DNA from: Mesostigma viride
Taxonomy: Eukaryota > Streptophyta > Mesostigmatophyceae > Mesostigmatales > Mesostigmataceae
NCBI GenBank assembly: GCA_009746045.1
Contig: RPFO01000002.1
Coordinates: 1,559,642 to 1,623,641, forward strand
Length of the DNA stretch: 64,000 bases
Direction: 5' to 3'
Shown here: one piece after another, positions 1-11,600 of the stretch
How positions within the stretch are numbered: position 1 is the stretch's first letter
How the letters are laid out: every line of letters starts with the position of its first letter
Program-made: the position numbers and the translations under genes
The notes under the pieces: model-generated
What the model was told of the DNA's origin: nothing
The model's input: only the letters and a program-made list of their open reading frames with translations
Databases searched by the model: none

Positions 1-569
1 ATCAATTCCTTCCGGTATTCGGAAATACCCGTGTCACCACAGGGATTCGAACCCCCGACTTACGAGGTCTTAGTTATTATAAATAGTGACGGAACCTTTT
101 TGCCACTTGGCAATCAGGTCCGTCACTATTTATCCGGCGAAAACCACTCGCCGGTATCTATTTCGCGTTAAGTTCACGTGAACGTGGCGACACGGGTATT
201 TCCGAATACCGGAAGGAATTAATACCAGAAGGCCAAACGAAAGTGCCAGAAGGGAAAATATATGCCCGGTTGGAATATCGTTAAGGCGAGATTCGGTACT
301 GCAGTAGGCATCAGCGGTACGATAGATATCGGCCCCCACACTACGACGTTTTAGTTATTATTATAAATAGTGACGGAACCTTTTTGCCACTTGGCAATCA
401 GGTCTGTCACTATTTATCCGGCGAAAACCACTCGCCGGTATATCAATTCCGCGCCACGTTCACGTGAACTTAACGCGGAATAGATACCGGCGAGTGGTTT
501 TCGCCGGATAAATAGTGACGGACCTGATTGCCAAGTGGCAAAAAGGTTCCGTCACTATTTATAATAACT
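1..569. repeat. Rearranged copy of the palindromic-LTR miniature element
   Basis: This block uses the same modules as the complete miniature element at 53284-62303. Positions 1-71 match the end of its internal region, including a tRNA T-arm-like motif at 40-56. A partial LTR starts AGTT at 72. Positions about 191-352 are the internal region in reverse orientation. A full LTR occupies 353-569 (AGTT to AACT). Each LTR is an inverted repeat of itself, with inner hairpins around CCGGCGA/TCGCCGG and AAATAGTGACGGA/TCCGTCACTATTT. The inverted internal segment suggests recombination between copies. The left edge is cut by the window. No coding capacity is evident. Confidence 0.75.
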
Positions 570-850
570 ACGTGCACTGCTAACGCACGGTACACAACCA
601 GCCATGCATAGCCTTAGCTTAGTCCTTGTTGTACAGCCATGCTACGTCCTGGCTATGCTCAGATTGCCCACGCTCCTTGTTATGCCATGCTCACTGCATG
701 GGTCTTATTGCACCCATGCACAGATCGCCGGATCGTTTAGCACGTCCGATTGCAGCTGTGGCATGCCTTTGGCATGAAGGAGAATGGGGGTCTCCTCTGC
801 CCTTTCTCCTGTTGTGCACATGCACCCAGGGATTAAAAGCACTTCGGTCC

Positions 851-890
851 TCCGTGACTCCCCAACGGGAGCACGAGTTTAATTAAAGAT
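851..890 (+). repeat. LINE 3' end: hairpin plus TTTAATTAAA tail
   Basis: A stem-loop at 858-871 (stem CTCCC/GGGAG, loop CAAC) is followed by GCACGAG and an AT-rich tail. The same arrangement ends the LINE with a recognisable RT at 46450-47545. The flanks at 570-850 resemble nothing else in the window, so this is probably a 5'-truncated insertion of unknown length. Confidence 0.6.
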
Positions 891-1033
891 CGACCGCACC
901 AGTGATCGACCGCCAAAGATCGACCGCACCTATCATTTTCACCCTTTTTAAAGCGAGCGAACAACCCTCGGCAGGTTTAGTTCGGCCTGAGCCTGAGCAT
1001 GAGATACCCAAGTTGCTTGCAGGGTCGAGCACT

Positions 1034-1181
1034 TGAATGAGGATTAAGCTTATCATTGAAAAAGCCATGAAAAGGATTAGGCTTATCCTTGAAAAAGCCA
1101 TGAAGAGGATTAGGCTTATTCTTGAAAAAGCCATGAAGAGGATTATGCTTATCCTTGGAAAAGCACCGAAGAGGTTATTGC
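1034..1181. repeat. Tandem repeat, unit about 36 bp
   Basis: About four imperfect units contain GAAAAAGCCATGAAGAGG followed by ATTAGGCTTATCCTT. Related units continue at 2538-2626, beyond an inserted DNA element, so the array was split by that insertion. The minus-strand ORF over it is only the repeat read as protein (ILFMAFSRISL repeated). Confidence 0.85.
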
Positions 1182-1185
1182 TTAG

Positions 1186-2533
1186 CCCATAGTCCGGGAA
1201 TGGGTTTTTGGCATTTTTTGACCCCTGAAAATGAAAAAAATCATAACTCATAGACCACAACTCCAAATACCCCCAACCAAGGTGCTAGAAATATCTACAC
1301 TTCAGGGGCTTTCAGAATATGCAATAATGTCATGAGTTTATAAAGTGGTTTGCAAGATATTTAATGTTAAAGTTGGCCAAAAGACGATCATTTTCAGGCA
1401 AGGGAAATCCCCTTAGTAGTTTACCCCTGCAGGGAGGGTTCTAAAAAATTATTCTGGGGTTGGACAATGTCAATAGATAGTGCCACCATGCTTTCCTTGG
1501 GTCAGACCGCACGGATAGCCCAACTGACCTATATAATCCGCTCACTTACGTGTGTGGGTTACGCGCGCGTATGCAGCTATCCATGAATTGCCACACACTT
1601 ATGCATTATATACAGCCACATAGGACTGTCAAAAGTGCTGGAAAACAAAGAAGTTGCTAAACCAGCACCAACAGAATGGCATCCTCCAAAGAAACACCAC
1701 AAACTGAGCAGATTTGGGGCTAATAGCACTCATACAGCAGGCATGGAAACCTGCTGCAAGAGGCACTGATACACTCATGAAACAAAGATGCATAAACGAC
1801 AGATTCCCGTGCAAACGACATGCAAACACGTTGCCGTACCTGGCTCGATCACGACCTTTCCGGGTTCTGCTGGCCGGGACCCTCATATCTCACATGCATG
1901 GGCTAATGCTTTCCAGGCATAGGCCGCCATAGCCTGATAATGCATGAATCCACGATGATTACCAGGTTGATGTTCTGTGCAAAGATGACCTATAAACGCA
2001 TCCGAATTCACAGGGACGCTGCTGCGGATGTCCAGTACCCAAACTGGGTGCTCGGGCTGGCGAAGCCTGCCCGGCCATAAGAAGAAAATCGAAATATGAC
2101 GTGCCATTACTCATCTGGTACTGGCGACCAAGAAATCAGTAATTCCCTACCTGTATTTTCCCAATGCTATACATCTGGCCACCCCTGACCTACGAAAATC
2201 ACGCACCATCATTCTGAGCAACATTCTGAACCGTTACAAGCCGCGAGACGCAAATTTCCATGACAACGGCACGCTGGCAGCCATATCTAGTTACGCGCGC
2301 GCGCGAGTGAAAATTTCCCGCCAAAGTCACGTGATACTTTCTCAATACACGTTGTGATTACCAGGCTATGGCGAATATTACCCCCAAACCTATGCATCAC
2401 CTTCGTCCCTAAGTGTTCCCAGACCCACCAGACAACTTACATCCGTCACGGGTGGCGCGGCGCTCCTGGCATTAAGCGCCGCGCCACCGGGGGTCAAACT
2501 GGGCGATATATCGCCCAGTTTCCGGACTATGGG
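1186..2533. mobile_element. Non-autonomous DNA transposon with CCCATAGTCCGG ends
   Basis: The ends are inverted: CCCATAGTCCGG at 1186-1197 and CCGGACTATGGG at 2522-2533. Both sides carry TTAG (1182-1185 and 2534-2537), and the element sits inside the tandem array. The right end has two strong hairpins: a GC-rich one around 2451-2492 (GGTGGCGCGGCGCT / AGCGCCGCGCCACC) and an ACTGGGCGATAT/ATATCGCCCAGT palindrome near 2497-2521. No transposase is visible in the 1348 bp. A TTA or TTAG duplication would suit a PIF/Harbinger-like family, but that assignment is a guess. Confidence 0.65.
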
Positions 2534-2537
2534 TTAG

Positions 2538-2626
2538 CCTATTTGAAAAGCACTGAAGAGGTTATTGCTTAGCCTATTTGAAAAGCACTGAAGAGGTTAT
2601 TGCTTATGTAGCCTATTTGAAAAGCA
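2538..2626. repeat. Continuation of the 36-bp tandem array
   Basis: About 2.5 copies of a unit with TTTGAAAAGCACTGAAGAGG followed by TTATTGCTTA. They match the last unit before the transposon at 1186, so they lie on the far side of the insertion. Confidence 0.8.
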
Positions 2627-3894
2627 TGTGTGGTCCTGCAGTGGGATATTTTTTTCCCTGTGTGTGATCCTCTTTTCGACTTTTTGGCTCTTCCAGTTTC
2701 GAGCTAGAAAGTGGGGGGGATATAGTGGATCACACACATGAGTGCTCTATTGCTGTGGATATATCTTCCAAGCTATAGTAGTCTAGGACATAATGGCACG
2801 CAAACGCGACAACTGTCATGTCCGTGATCATTTACGTCCGTGCACTCGAGAAACGGCTGTTCACCGAATCATTTACGTTCGGTTCAGTTCCGCGGTAGCC
2901 GCATGGCTTGGATTTGTTCAAGTCTGGGTTCCGGCCGGTGTGAAGCGCCGCGCCGGATGCTATAGTAGTACCCTACTCTACGGCACTTGTGGCTGAATAT
3001 TCACTTTTGTAGTATACATATATGTTTGTAGTATACATATATGTTCAGTCTATACCGTGCAGTTGGTAGATATCGGACGGCACAGTCATTACGTTATGAT
3101 GACTGAGCGTCGCGCGTAATCATTATTGTATTGCTGCCGTGCAGACTGACGGATTTGATTGATGTGCACACGCGTCGCTCATAGCCTGAGCGCGCCAAAG
3201 CCTGAAATGTGTTGTGACAAGCAGGCAGGATTGGCAGCACATACGATTAATTGCTGTATTGCTGGGAAATGCGCACATAGATTGGCGCGCACATAGCCAG
3301 GTTTGACAGCTAGTGCTATGCATCATGGGCTTGCGTCATGCAGCAGCACTTCTGGAAATAGCTAAAGGGAACGAGCCTCGACCATGGATCGAGGTCGTTG
3401 TTCGCTCGTTTCTCTCCGGCCCTCACAACTGGTTTGTTGTCCTCACGGGGATGAAATAATTCAAGCAGCCCGGATCGAGCAGCCCACGTGAGTGGTTGCA
3501 CACAAACGCGACAGCCTAAGTCCCTGAAGTCTGTAGGTTTTTCATTCCTTCTAGCCTGCATGTGCGAACCGAGTTGAGAGTGGACTAACGAGCAACTCAA
3601 TGAAAGGAAATGGAGAATGTATTATGAACAATAATACTTCGATCACAACGGGCTCAGAATGGAACTCTGCGTGTGAGCTGCTCGGTGTGGTGGCACTCCC
3701 CAGTGCTACGCCTATATGCCTATGGCAACGCCGACTGCAGCGTCTACCAGTGGACAACTGTACACTGCAATGCCATGCGACCACGTCACCTGCATCAACT
3801 ACACTCGGCCTGTCAGACCCGGATAACCCGGATCTGGCGGGTCGAGCTAGAGACTATAGGCACAGTCTGGCAATAAAGGCACAACAGTCCACAT
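2627..3894. other. Intergenic, no gene recognised
   Basis: Only short ORFs in all frames, none with recognisable motifs. A small direct duplication of TTTGTAGTATACATATATG lies near 3003-3042. I see no promoter, RNA gene or repeat boundary I can support. Confidence 0.5.
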
Positions 3895-3940
3895 GACACC
3901 TCAGTACCGTACGGTCACTGCCGTACAGTACTGAGGTGTC
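3895..3940. repeat. 46-nt near-perfect hairpin
   Basis: GACACCTCAGTAC (3895-3907) pairs with GTACTGAGGTGTC (3928-3940). Inside this, after one mismatched pair, GTACGG pairs with CCGTAC around a short loop. It could be a tiny foldback element or a transcript hairpin. Nothing adjacent explains it. Confidence 0.8.
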
Positions 3941-4757
3941 CCGCTCAGCCGCGGTAGGCAATACGTACGCGGCGCGCAGGCCGGAAATCCGTGTGTCAGC
4001 CTAAGCATCTCATCTAACTAACCGCTGGCCAGCTCCGCGCCCAGCCTACATTATTAGTAAAGTATGTAGTGTTACTACAGTCCCCGCGGCCGGCCTCAAT
4101 CGGCCGCCGCGCCGGATTGGGCCGCCTGCAGGCCCCTGGCACTGATCAGTGGTCAGTGGCTCGCCTGCCCGCTGGGCGCGCTCTGCTGGCCACCCCCGCG
4201 GGCTGGGTGATCGTTGCCAGCTCGATCGCAGCGTGCATCACTGGCCGGGGATCCGCCCACTGGCCCGTGCCGCGCCGGGCCCGCCTCGTGCCGCCCGCTG
4301 TCCCGCCGCGCCCCGGCCGGGGCCTCATCCGCAGCCTGGTGCCCACTGAGTGCCGGCGCTGCGCCTGCTACATAGATCTAAGCAAGGCTGCTGGGCTTTC
4401 GCCAAGCCCCAAAGATAGCCTGGTCGATCCAGGGCTCCAGGCTGCAATGCATAAATTTCCACGGCCCGTCGCCCATTTACCGCGGCAGCTATGTACTCTG
4501 GCGGTGCCCGACGTGGCGCCCCATGGGCTGTGTTTCAACGCATAGTTTCAGCCCTTAACGTGTATATAGAATATAGATTGCCGGATCTAGGTATCGCAAT
4601 TCGCTCCTGACTCAGGGATGAAGGCCGCTGATACGGCCGCGCACCTGCCGGGCTCTCGCCATGCGCTTTGCGCGGATTGGTTTCAGCTTCAATGGGACGT
4701 ATCATTAGTTGGATTGGCCCCGCTCTCAGTTCGTCATTTGAGATTTTCCGGGTAATT
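3941..4757. other. GC-rich stretch without a recognised gene
   Basis: The region 4069-4545 is GC-rich and has overlapping open frames on both strands, typical of compositional open frames rather than a gene. None contains a recognisable domain. Confidence 0.5.
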
Positions 4758-5178
4758 AATCGGGGTTCTTTGAACGGAGTTTCTTCTATACGTGAATGCG
4801 GGAACAAGAGGCCGCTGGATGAGCGGCTTATAGGTCGTAGTGTTTACTCGTAGCTGTTTGGCTAGAGCTTTTGTGATTAGTAGATGCAATATAGTGCATG
4901 GTTGAAAAATGAATTAAATAAAATGTGCGTTCCGCGCTTGTGTTGATTATACCCGGGCGGAACGGGGCGTGAGGTGCAGTGCCCCTGAAAAGAACAACCT
5001 ACGCATTATTTAATACTAGCCGTGCAGATTCGGGATATTCTACCCCCGGTCTGTACGGTTAGCGTCTTACTAGCATCCACTAAACATAAGGGTTTAATGA
5101 CGTCAGTTAGCTAGGGATAAGGGAGGTTTTGCGACTAAAAGCCGCTCTGGCTGGTTTTGTCGGCCTCTTTCTTTGCTC
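4758..5178. repeat. 421-bp direct repeat, copy 1
   Basis: Colinear with 6140-6560 at a fixed offset of 1382 bp, with at least one difference (TGTGTTG versus TGGGTTG). In one plus frame both copies end a short ORF with the same roughly 30 residues (GVSSIRECGNKRPLDERLIG near its centre), which I do not recognise. The ends lack the AGTT/AACT signature of the LTRs here and there is no clear TSD, so a local duplication is as likely as an LTR pair. Confidence 0.85.
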
Positions 5179-6139
5179 GTTGTCGTTGCGGCGGCAGCCG
5201 CAGCTATGGGTGCTGCGGAGCAAAATCCCAAAAGCACTGGTTGCACTGGCCACTTGGCCAGTGGTGAGACTTCCAGTTGTTAACCGGCCAGGCGTAGTTC
5301 CTCGCTCGGTTAACTAAAAGAAAAGAAAATGATTACCTCCGGTCCGCACCTTTTCCCCAGCTTGGGGTCTTTGGTGGGCCGGATGCCGTGACAGGTGCTC
5401 AACTGTCGCTTGGTCGGCCCAGTGCGCGAGCTGGTGCTCCGTACCTGGGGATGCTTGCACCCCGGGTTGGAGCCGGATGGCTGGCACTGGCGACCCGTGT
5501 CTCGGTCCGCGGCCTGCGGCTTTTTCTTCGGAAATTGCTGCTGGCCAGCAAACTTTGCAATTGCCTTCCGCCGAGGGGGGGTGGTTGGGGCTGGGGACGG
5601 CGATGGGAAAAGCGCCTAAGCTAGAAATTTTTTCCCCACGCATAGAAACCTCGGGGGGGAATGCGGTCTTGGCTGAACGGACTCTCGTTCAGCCAGGTGC
5701 CTGGGGCTGTGGCCTCGGGCATCCGGGCTGGCGGGGCCTGGGCTAGGTCCACGTTTTTTCTCGAAGCACCCCGGGTCTATGGGGAGACGGCCATAGCGGT
5801 ACCGACTCGGGGCCCCGAGAGGGGTCATGATAGGCTGGCCGTGCGCAATCGCAGTGCAAATGCGCTGGGCCTTTTTGGGCCTGGCCATGCATCCACAGCC
5901 GCCGGGCACACGCCTCCCGATGTGGGGGGCTCCCGTTTTGCGGCAGGGCGGTCACTTGTGACAACGAGCAAGGTGGAGTGCGGCTTCAAGGGAAAGCCAG
6001 GGCGGGGGTGATTGGGCAACGTACTTCATGAAGGGCCTTGAACGGCGTGCCTCCGGGCATGTCAATTAGTGTCACATGTATGCTTCCACTTATTGTTTTA
6101 ATGAAGATGCTGGTTTTTGTGGGAGCTACGTGGGACATG
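5179..6139. other. Spacer between the 421-bp direct repeats
   Basis: GC-rich, with several overlapping ORFs of 60-116 codons on both strands. None has a domain I can identify. It would be the internal region if the repeats are LTRs of an unfamiliar small element. Confidence 0.4.
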
Positions 6140-6560
6140 AATCGGGGTTCTTTGAACGGAGTTTCTTCTATACGTGAATGCGGGAACAAGAGGCCGCTGG
6201 ATGAGCGGCTTATAGGTCGTAGTGTTTACTCGTAGCTGTTTGGCTAGAGCTTTTGTGATTAGTAGATGCAATATAGTGCATGGTTGAAAAATGAATTAAA
6301 TAAAATGTGCGTTCCGCGCTTGGGTTGATTATACCCGGGCGGAACGGGGCGTGAGGTGCAGTGCCCCTGAAAAGAACAACCTACGCATTATTTAATACTA
6401 GCCGTGCAGATTCGGGATATTCTACCCCCGGTCTGTACGGTTAGCGTCTTACTAGCATCCACTAAACATAAGGGTTTAATGACGTCAGTTAGCTAGGGAT
6501 AAGGGAGGTTTTGCGACTAAAAGCCGCTCTGGCTGGTTTTGTCGGCCTCTTTCTTTGCTC
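6140..6560. repeat. 421-bp direct repeat, copy 2
   Basis: Nearly identical partner of 4758-5178. The last shared bases are CTTTCTTTGCTC; copy 2 is then followed by a CCCACCCACC run absent after copy 1. High identity implies a recent duplication. Confidence 0.85.
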
Positions 6561-6880
6561 CCCACCCACCCACCCTTTTATGTACCAATAGGTAGTACAT
6601 ATTGGTACCAACTAATCGGTAACTAAAGATGGGTACTTTTATTATGTACCAATTGGGAGACCAAAAGAAATTCCTCCTTTGGGATTTATCATGGGACGTC
6701 GCCGTGGGGCCTCCGCGTGTGACCGCGTATGGCATTCATAACGATTCCGGCCATATGGTGCCCACACCGTCCCTGTAACTAGGACCTAGATAGCTTACAT
6801 CATCCATTCCATCCCATGTTCCGGCCTCCCACTTGTTGAAGACTTATATATGTCTAACGTGACGCCGTCACGTGTCTATT
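6561..6880. other. No gene seen
   Basis: Contains TATGTACCAAT-type short inverted repeats (about 6580-6650) and no open frame of interest. It ends where the LINE tail at 6881-6911 begins. Confidence 0.4.
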
Positions 6881-7285
6881 AGATTAAATTATAACATGCC
6901 TCCGTTGGGAGATCATGTAGCACATATTCCTTGATGGATGGTGGAGTGGAGGGAGCCGCGTAATCGAACTAACCTAACGCTAATCTATCTAGTCTAGAAA
7001 AATCCTAACTACACTACTCATCAAAACGCCTCCTCCTCAATTGGGGGGAGGTGGCTTGCCCACAAGGTCGGGCGTGTGAGCCTTGACAATCTTCTGCCAC
7101 CGCGTCTTGTTCTGCATGGCAGTCCAAAGAAGGGAGAGAGAGTGGATGCGGTATTCAAACTGGGCTGGGACCACTAGGTCGTCCAGCAACATCTGGATGT
7201 AGTTCGTGACATGTTTCCCTACCCTTTTGGGAATGCCCTTGGGGCCAGGCCAGGTCAGAATATGCCGCCCTGGCTGGGCAAGCCG
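6881..7285 (-). pseudogene. LINE fragment: C-terminal RT-ORF tail plus 3' end
   Basis: On the minus strand a reading frame runs from about 7285 to a TGA at 7037-7039. It contains GRHILTWPGPKGIPKR and WTAMQNKTRWQKIVKA, matching in layout the end of the LINE ORF at 46450-47360 (GRHLLTWAGPSDVRRR ... KAKWAQ). The 3' untranslated region follows, with a hairpin at 6900-6911 (CTCC/GGAG, loop CAAC on the coding strand) and an ATTTAATCTAAT-like tail. The catalytic RT part is absent, so this is a 5'-truncated dead copy. Confidence 0.75.
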
Positions 7286-7343
7286 CTGGGGGCCTCCGGG
7301 ATATTAATTAAGGGGAGGGGACATGCCTAAAGGGCACTATTAA

Positions 7344-7791
7344 TTAATTAGGAACAGAACTCCGTTGGGAGTATCTGTAGCACATAGCCCGTGAGAAAGG
7401 GCATATGGCCTATAATACATTCTAAGCTACTTCCTGCAAGGGTGGGAATGTAAACAACACTTGCTCTAGGTGCCCTAGGGCACCTGCACCACCCAGAGTC
7501 TCGGGCAACTCCCAGCTAAGGGGAGCCCATCATAGGTGGGGAAGATCATCATAGCTATACAAAAGCTAGAGCGTGGCATCTCAGCAGAGAGCAGCTCTCT
7601 GCATGCATGGGCACAGCTTAACTACGTAAAGCTAGGCATCATCTGGAGTGTCATGGCACATCATAGGCACACATGTACATGGCTAAATAATGCGTGTGGC
7701 TCAGCTGGTATAGTGCCTGTAGGAGGCGTGCATGTACATGGCCACGGTCTATCTATTCTACACTACTACTGCTGTATTCCCCTAAGCTGGG
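7344..7791 (-). repeat. 3' untranslated region of the ORF1-only LINE (minus copy)
   Basis: Closely similar along its length to 45550-45985 on the plus strand, including GGTGCAGGTGCCCTAG and ACATTCCCACCCTTGCAGG. It ends with a hairpin at 7360-7371 (CTCC/GGAG) and a TTAATTAATTAA tail. The region follows the ORF1 stop directly; no ORF2 lies between. The 27 bp after the tail (7312-7338) resemble 40994-41019. Confidence 0.85.
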
Positions 7792-7855
7792 GCGTCTGGA
7801 GTTGCTGGGGCCGCGGGGGTCGCATGCCAGGGCTTGTGGCCGACGTATAGATGGC
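7792..7855 (-). pseudogene. ORF1 C-terminal end of the ORF1-only LINE, separated by element C
   Basis: The last codons of LINE ORF1, ending in TAG at 7792-7794. They align with 45466-45549 of the plus copy. The rest of the gene is at 15163-16160. The join is interrupted by Copia element C, which duplicated ATGGC (7851-7855 and 15163-15167). Confidence 0.85.
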
Positions 7856-8298
7856 AGTTAATAAACGAATGGACCCCTCAATGCTCAATGGCCTAACGCA
7901 TGTGTTTATTACAATAAATCACAAGCCCCGCACCCAACGTGCACAAGGGCATTTAGCATTGTCGACAAGCAACGCTCTGCCTGGCTGCCACGTCTGGAGC
8001 AGCCGACAGTGGCCGTTGGGCTCTGTGGTGCAGCCTGAGTGGCGCGACGCCACTGCTAGACTCTCAGGACCTTAGTCCAACATCCGACACCTCAATGTCA
8101 GTCCCGAGTGGGTACTGGCGACGCCGTACCGCCAATCCTACTTGGGTACTGGCGTCCGTCACCAGGACTCGGCTATCGAATAGTCTAGCCTGCCGAATCA
8201 CATATAGCCGGGACTTCTGACCGAGCCTACACGTGCGAAACCCCAGATAGCACATTGCTATCTGGTACTTAGCCTATGTCCACGACTAGAGGCTAACT
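7856..8298 (-). repeat. 3' LTR of element C
   Basis: Identical in length to 14720-15162. Coding-strand ends are AGTTAGCC and TTAACT. The internal base run next to it (8299-8335) reads on the coding strand as a long A run, then GAATAAAACTGG, directly before AGTT. That is the expected position of a polypurine tract. Confidence 0.95.
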
Positions 8299-8665
8299 CC
8301 AGTTTTATTCTTTTTTTTTTTTTTTTTTTTTTTAAGGCATCAGTGCTGCACCTCCAGTTTTTATTCCTTTTTGTTTTTTTCAGGTACTTGGCAATATCAT
8401 GAATAAGACATTGGTACAGGAAAACTCATATCAGACCACAATGGACGTTGTGAATTAAAGCGCCCACAGACCCCATTGCCTTTAAATCTGACAGTGTCTT
8501 TGAGGTTTCTGAACCTAGGATCCCCTGTTTGTACAAGTCAGTGGAGTGATGAGTGGCTATGGAAAAACCAGGGGGCACATCAAGAAATTATTATGTTTGT
8601 TGCCAAGTTGCCACCAGCTGGGAAAGACCATAGTCTGCACCATTAGTCTGGAGTGCCCTATTTCA

Positions 8666-11600
8666 TCATCCATTTGTCTGACTAGACAGATAGGGATTCA
8701 TTGCATCACACAGAAGCTGGTACTGGGTTGCTGCTAATGACGGAATCTTGGTCAATGCGTCAGCCAGGTTCTCCTCGTCTGGCAGATGCTGCCAGCTGGA
8801 AAAATAGCTTGTTTCCTGTTTCAAAATCACCCAGTCCAGATCAGTATGCACAGCAGCAGTCACAGATTTCTTGTTAAGGAAACTAATGACTGACTGACTG
8901 TCAGTGTGTAAGTGAGCATGCACATCAGCCTTGCTGCCAGCCTGAGTTTGCAACCAGGTTAGTATGTGCTGAAGGGATCGAGCATGCTGCACAGCAGACA
9001 CCACAGCACGGCACTCAGCAGAGTTACTGCCAACAGCTTTTCTGCGATGCAATCTGCTGTACCACGACACCATGGACATATAGTCTCCCTTGTTGGTAAG
9101 GAAGAACACCCCAGCCTCCCTGGCATCCATTTTTGTTATTACCCTACTCTCCATGGAGCTGTCCATCAGACAGTTAATGTGAATATCTTCCATGAGGTTG
9201 AGTGGATGAATGACAAGGGAAGGTCCAGCCTTTAGTAGCTTCTGGAGATCCTTAGGTTTCATGGTTTGTAATACTGTGTCATCAATCCTGCTGACCACTG
9301 CCAGATGAGGTGCACAGATAGCACTCAGCCACCCTAATTTTCCTTTGACAGTAGCACACATGTGAGCAGGAATGCACGGAATATCAAGCAGCTCTAGGCA
9401 TTCTTCTAAGTACTGGGCAGGCGGGGATAGAGTACACACCCACTGTTCCTGTTGCTCTTCCAGTGCTAGCATTATGCCACAGAACTGTAGGGGTTCTGGC
9501 CCCAGCTCTGTCTGCTTTCCAATCTCATATGACTGCTGAACCTGCTGAATGAACTTGTCAACTTCAGCTCTTGGTCCACAAATCAGTTGGTCATCACCAT
9601 GCCACACAAACAGGAGCAAGCCAGAGGGTGTGGGCACAGCAAAGAGACAAGGGTCCAGATCATCATAAGTGGCATTAAGTTTCTTGAACACCTCTTCTGC
9701 TGATTTTCTGAAGATAGTGGGAGCACTTTGCAAACCTTCCACCCCTAGATTTAGGAGTAGATATGGCTCATCAATATCATGTGCCCATGCAGCAGGGGTG
9801 GGAACCACATAGACCTGACCCTTCCACACATCTTGCGCTTTATCAGGGTCCCCTCTAAGGAAAGCCCTTTTGATATCAGTAGCTTTGCAGGCATAATCTT
9901 GGCCAGCATTGAGATGGTGGAGGAAGACAGAGAGCAGTATCCTGAGGGATGTTTGCTGCAGCCCAGGAGTGTAGAGTTCACCCTTGGACAGTTTTGACAT
10001 GCCTTTTAATTCTGTCACACATGGCCTAGCATGATATATAGGTGAGCCTACTGGCTGTGCCTTGTGTTTTAGCACAAACTTGAGTCTCAACTTTTTGGCA
10101 CCTTCTGGAATTTCCCAGACAGGAGTGACAGGTGGCTTATAGTCAGGATGCTTAGGGTTTGGCAGCACCCACTCTTCGCGGGCTTGGTGCCTAATGGCTT
10201 GGATCCATTTTTGAAACCCTTTTTGTGTTTTGCATTGTTGGATTAGAGCATCATAGTTGTGAGGAGAGTGCATGGCTAAGTCCCACTTTCCAACCCCAAA
10301 GGACTGCGGGTGTGGCCTTTGATTGTGCACCTTTTTCTCTAGGTCAGGGATTTCACCTGGCCCATATTTGATGTTAATGGCCTTGATATAGGCATCTAAT
10401 CCATGAACCAGTTGGGACAATGGAATCTTGTAGTGATCCAAGGGAATGGCTCCTACCCCAGTCACACGCAGCTGGCTAGCAGTGATGGTGACACCTGGGT
10501 AAGAGATAAAGGGTTCTCCCAACAAAGCATTGCCCATGTACCCTTCCACTACCTGGAAAGGTGTCTGGATGCCAAGTATGGGGATCATTACTTGACCCAA
10601 CACATCTAAGGTTGTTTTGCCTGAAAAATCTTGCACCTGTGTCCATGGTGAGGGTGCAAGTTGCAGACCAGGAATGGCTTGTGCACTGATCACACTGACC
10701 TGTGCCTGAGTGTCCACAGCTAGGATGCAGGATTCCTGGCTATAATCGGAGCACACAGCAGAGACCTTGGCCAAACCTGAGGCTTGTTTAGCCTTGCTCT
10801 TGTGAGCCTTATGCAGAGCTGCCAGGGCTTTTTCTAGCTTGGATTTGAACTCAGCTGGATTGCCTTTGTTTTGCTCTGGTACCTCATGCCTGGTTGAACT
10901 CTGCCCAGAGGGACTTACACCAGGTTGTGGGGTGACACGTACCTCACTGAGGGGTGGAGGAATGACAGAGGGTGTGGTAGTGCCATCATCAGCTCCTGGT
11001 GTTGGAATGCTGGGTGGTTCTGCTTGCTCACCAGAGTTAAGGAGGGAATCCATGTTCAAGGACTCTTCCCCTGGCACGTCTGCCAAAGGAGGGAAATACT
11101 TCTTAACTCTATGACTGCTCACCCTGTGTTTTCTCCCTGTTTCCAAACTTCGAATATCCATATTTTTTCCTTTTTTGGTCATTCTTAGAACAGTGCACGG
11201 ACCATACCACATGCCTGTCTTGCCATGTTTGGTTTCTTTGAAATATAGGACTTGTTCACCCAGTTGGAATACTGTTCTGGGGTGTGTTATGTCCTTTTCA
11301 GCTAGCTTATCAGCCACTTTAGCTCTTACTGTGTTATACAGAGCTAATACCTCTGGAGGGTACACACCTGCCTGTAAGCCAATGGGAAGGATTTCCCCCC
11401 ATGGTGCATGCAACACAGGTCTAAGGTTAAGTGTAGCACAGATTTCACTGCACCACAGTGCTCTGTCAGCATAGCTTCCAGATGTGGCTTTCAGGTCAGT
11501 GGATTTCGCCACTAAAGTTTTGACTGACCTGATGGTTCTTTCAATGACACCCTGCCCTTCATGATCTTGCAATCCAGCAATCTCAATATTAGCATCCCAT

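Noticed and set aside
40-56. tRNA gene suggested by GGTTCGAATCC (minus strand)
   Set aside because: Only a T-arm-like part is present, with no acceptor, D or anticodon arm; it belongs to the miniature element internal region.
1034-1181. CRISPR-like array
   Set aside because: Units are contiguous and diverged, without unique spacers, and the window is eukaryotic.
4069-4545. 158-codon plus-strand ORF
   Set aside because: GC-rich stretch open in several frames on both strands; no domain seen.
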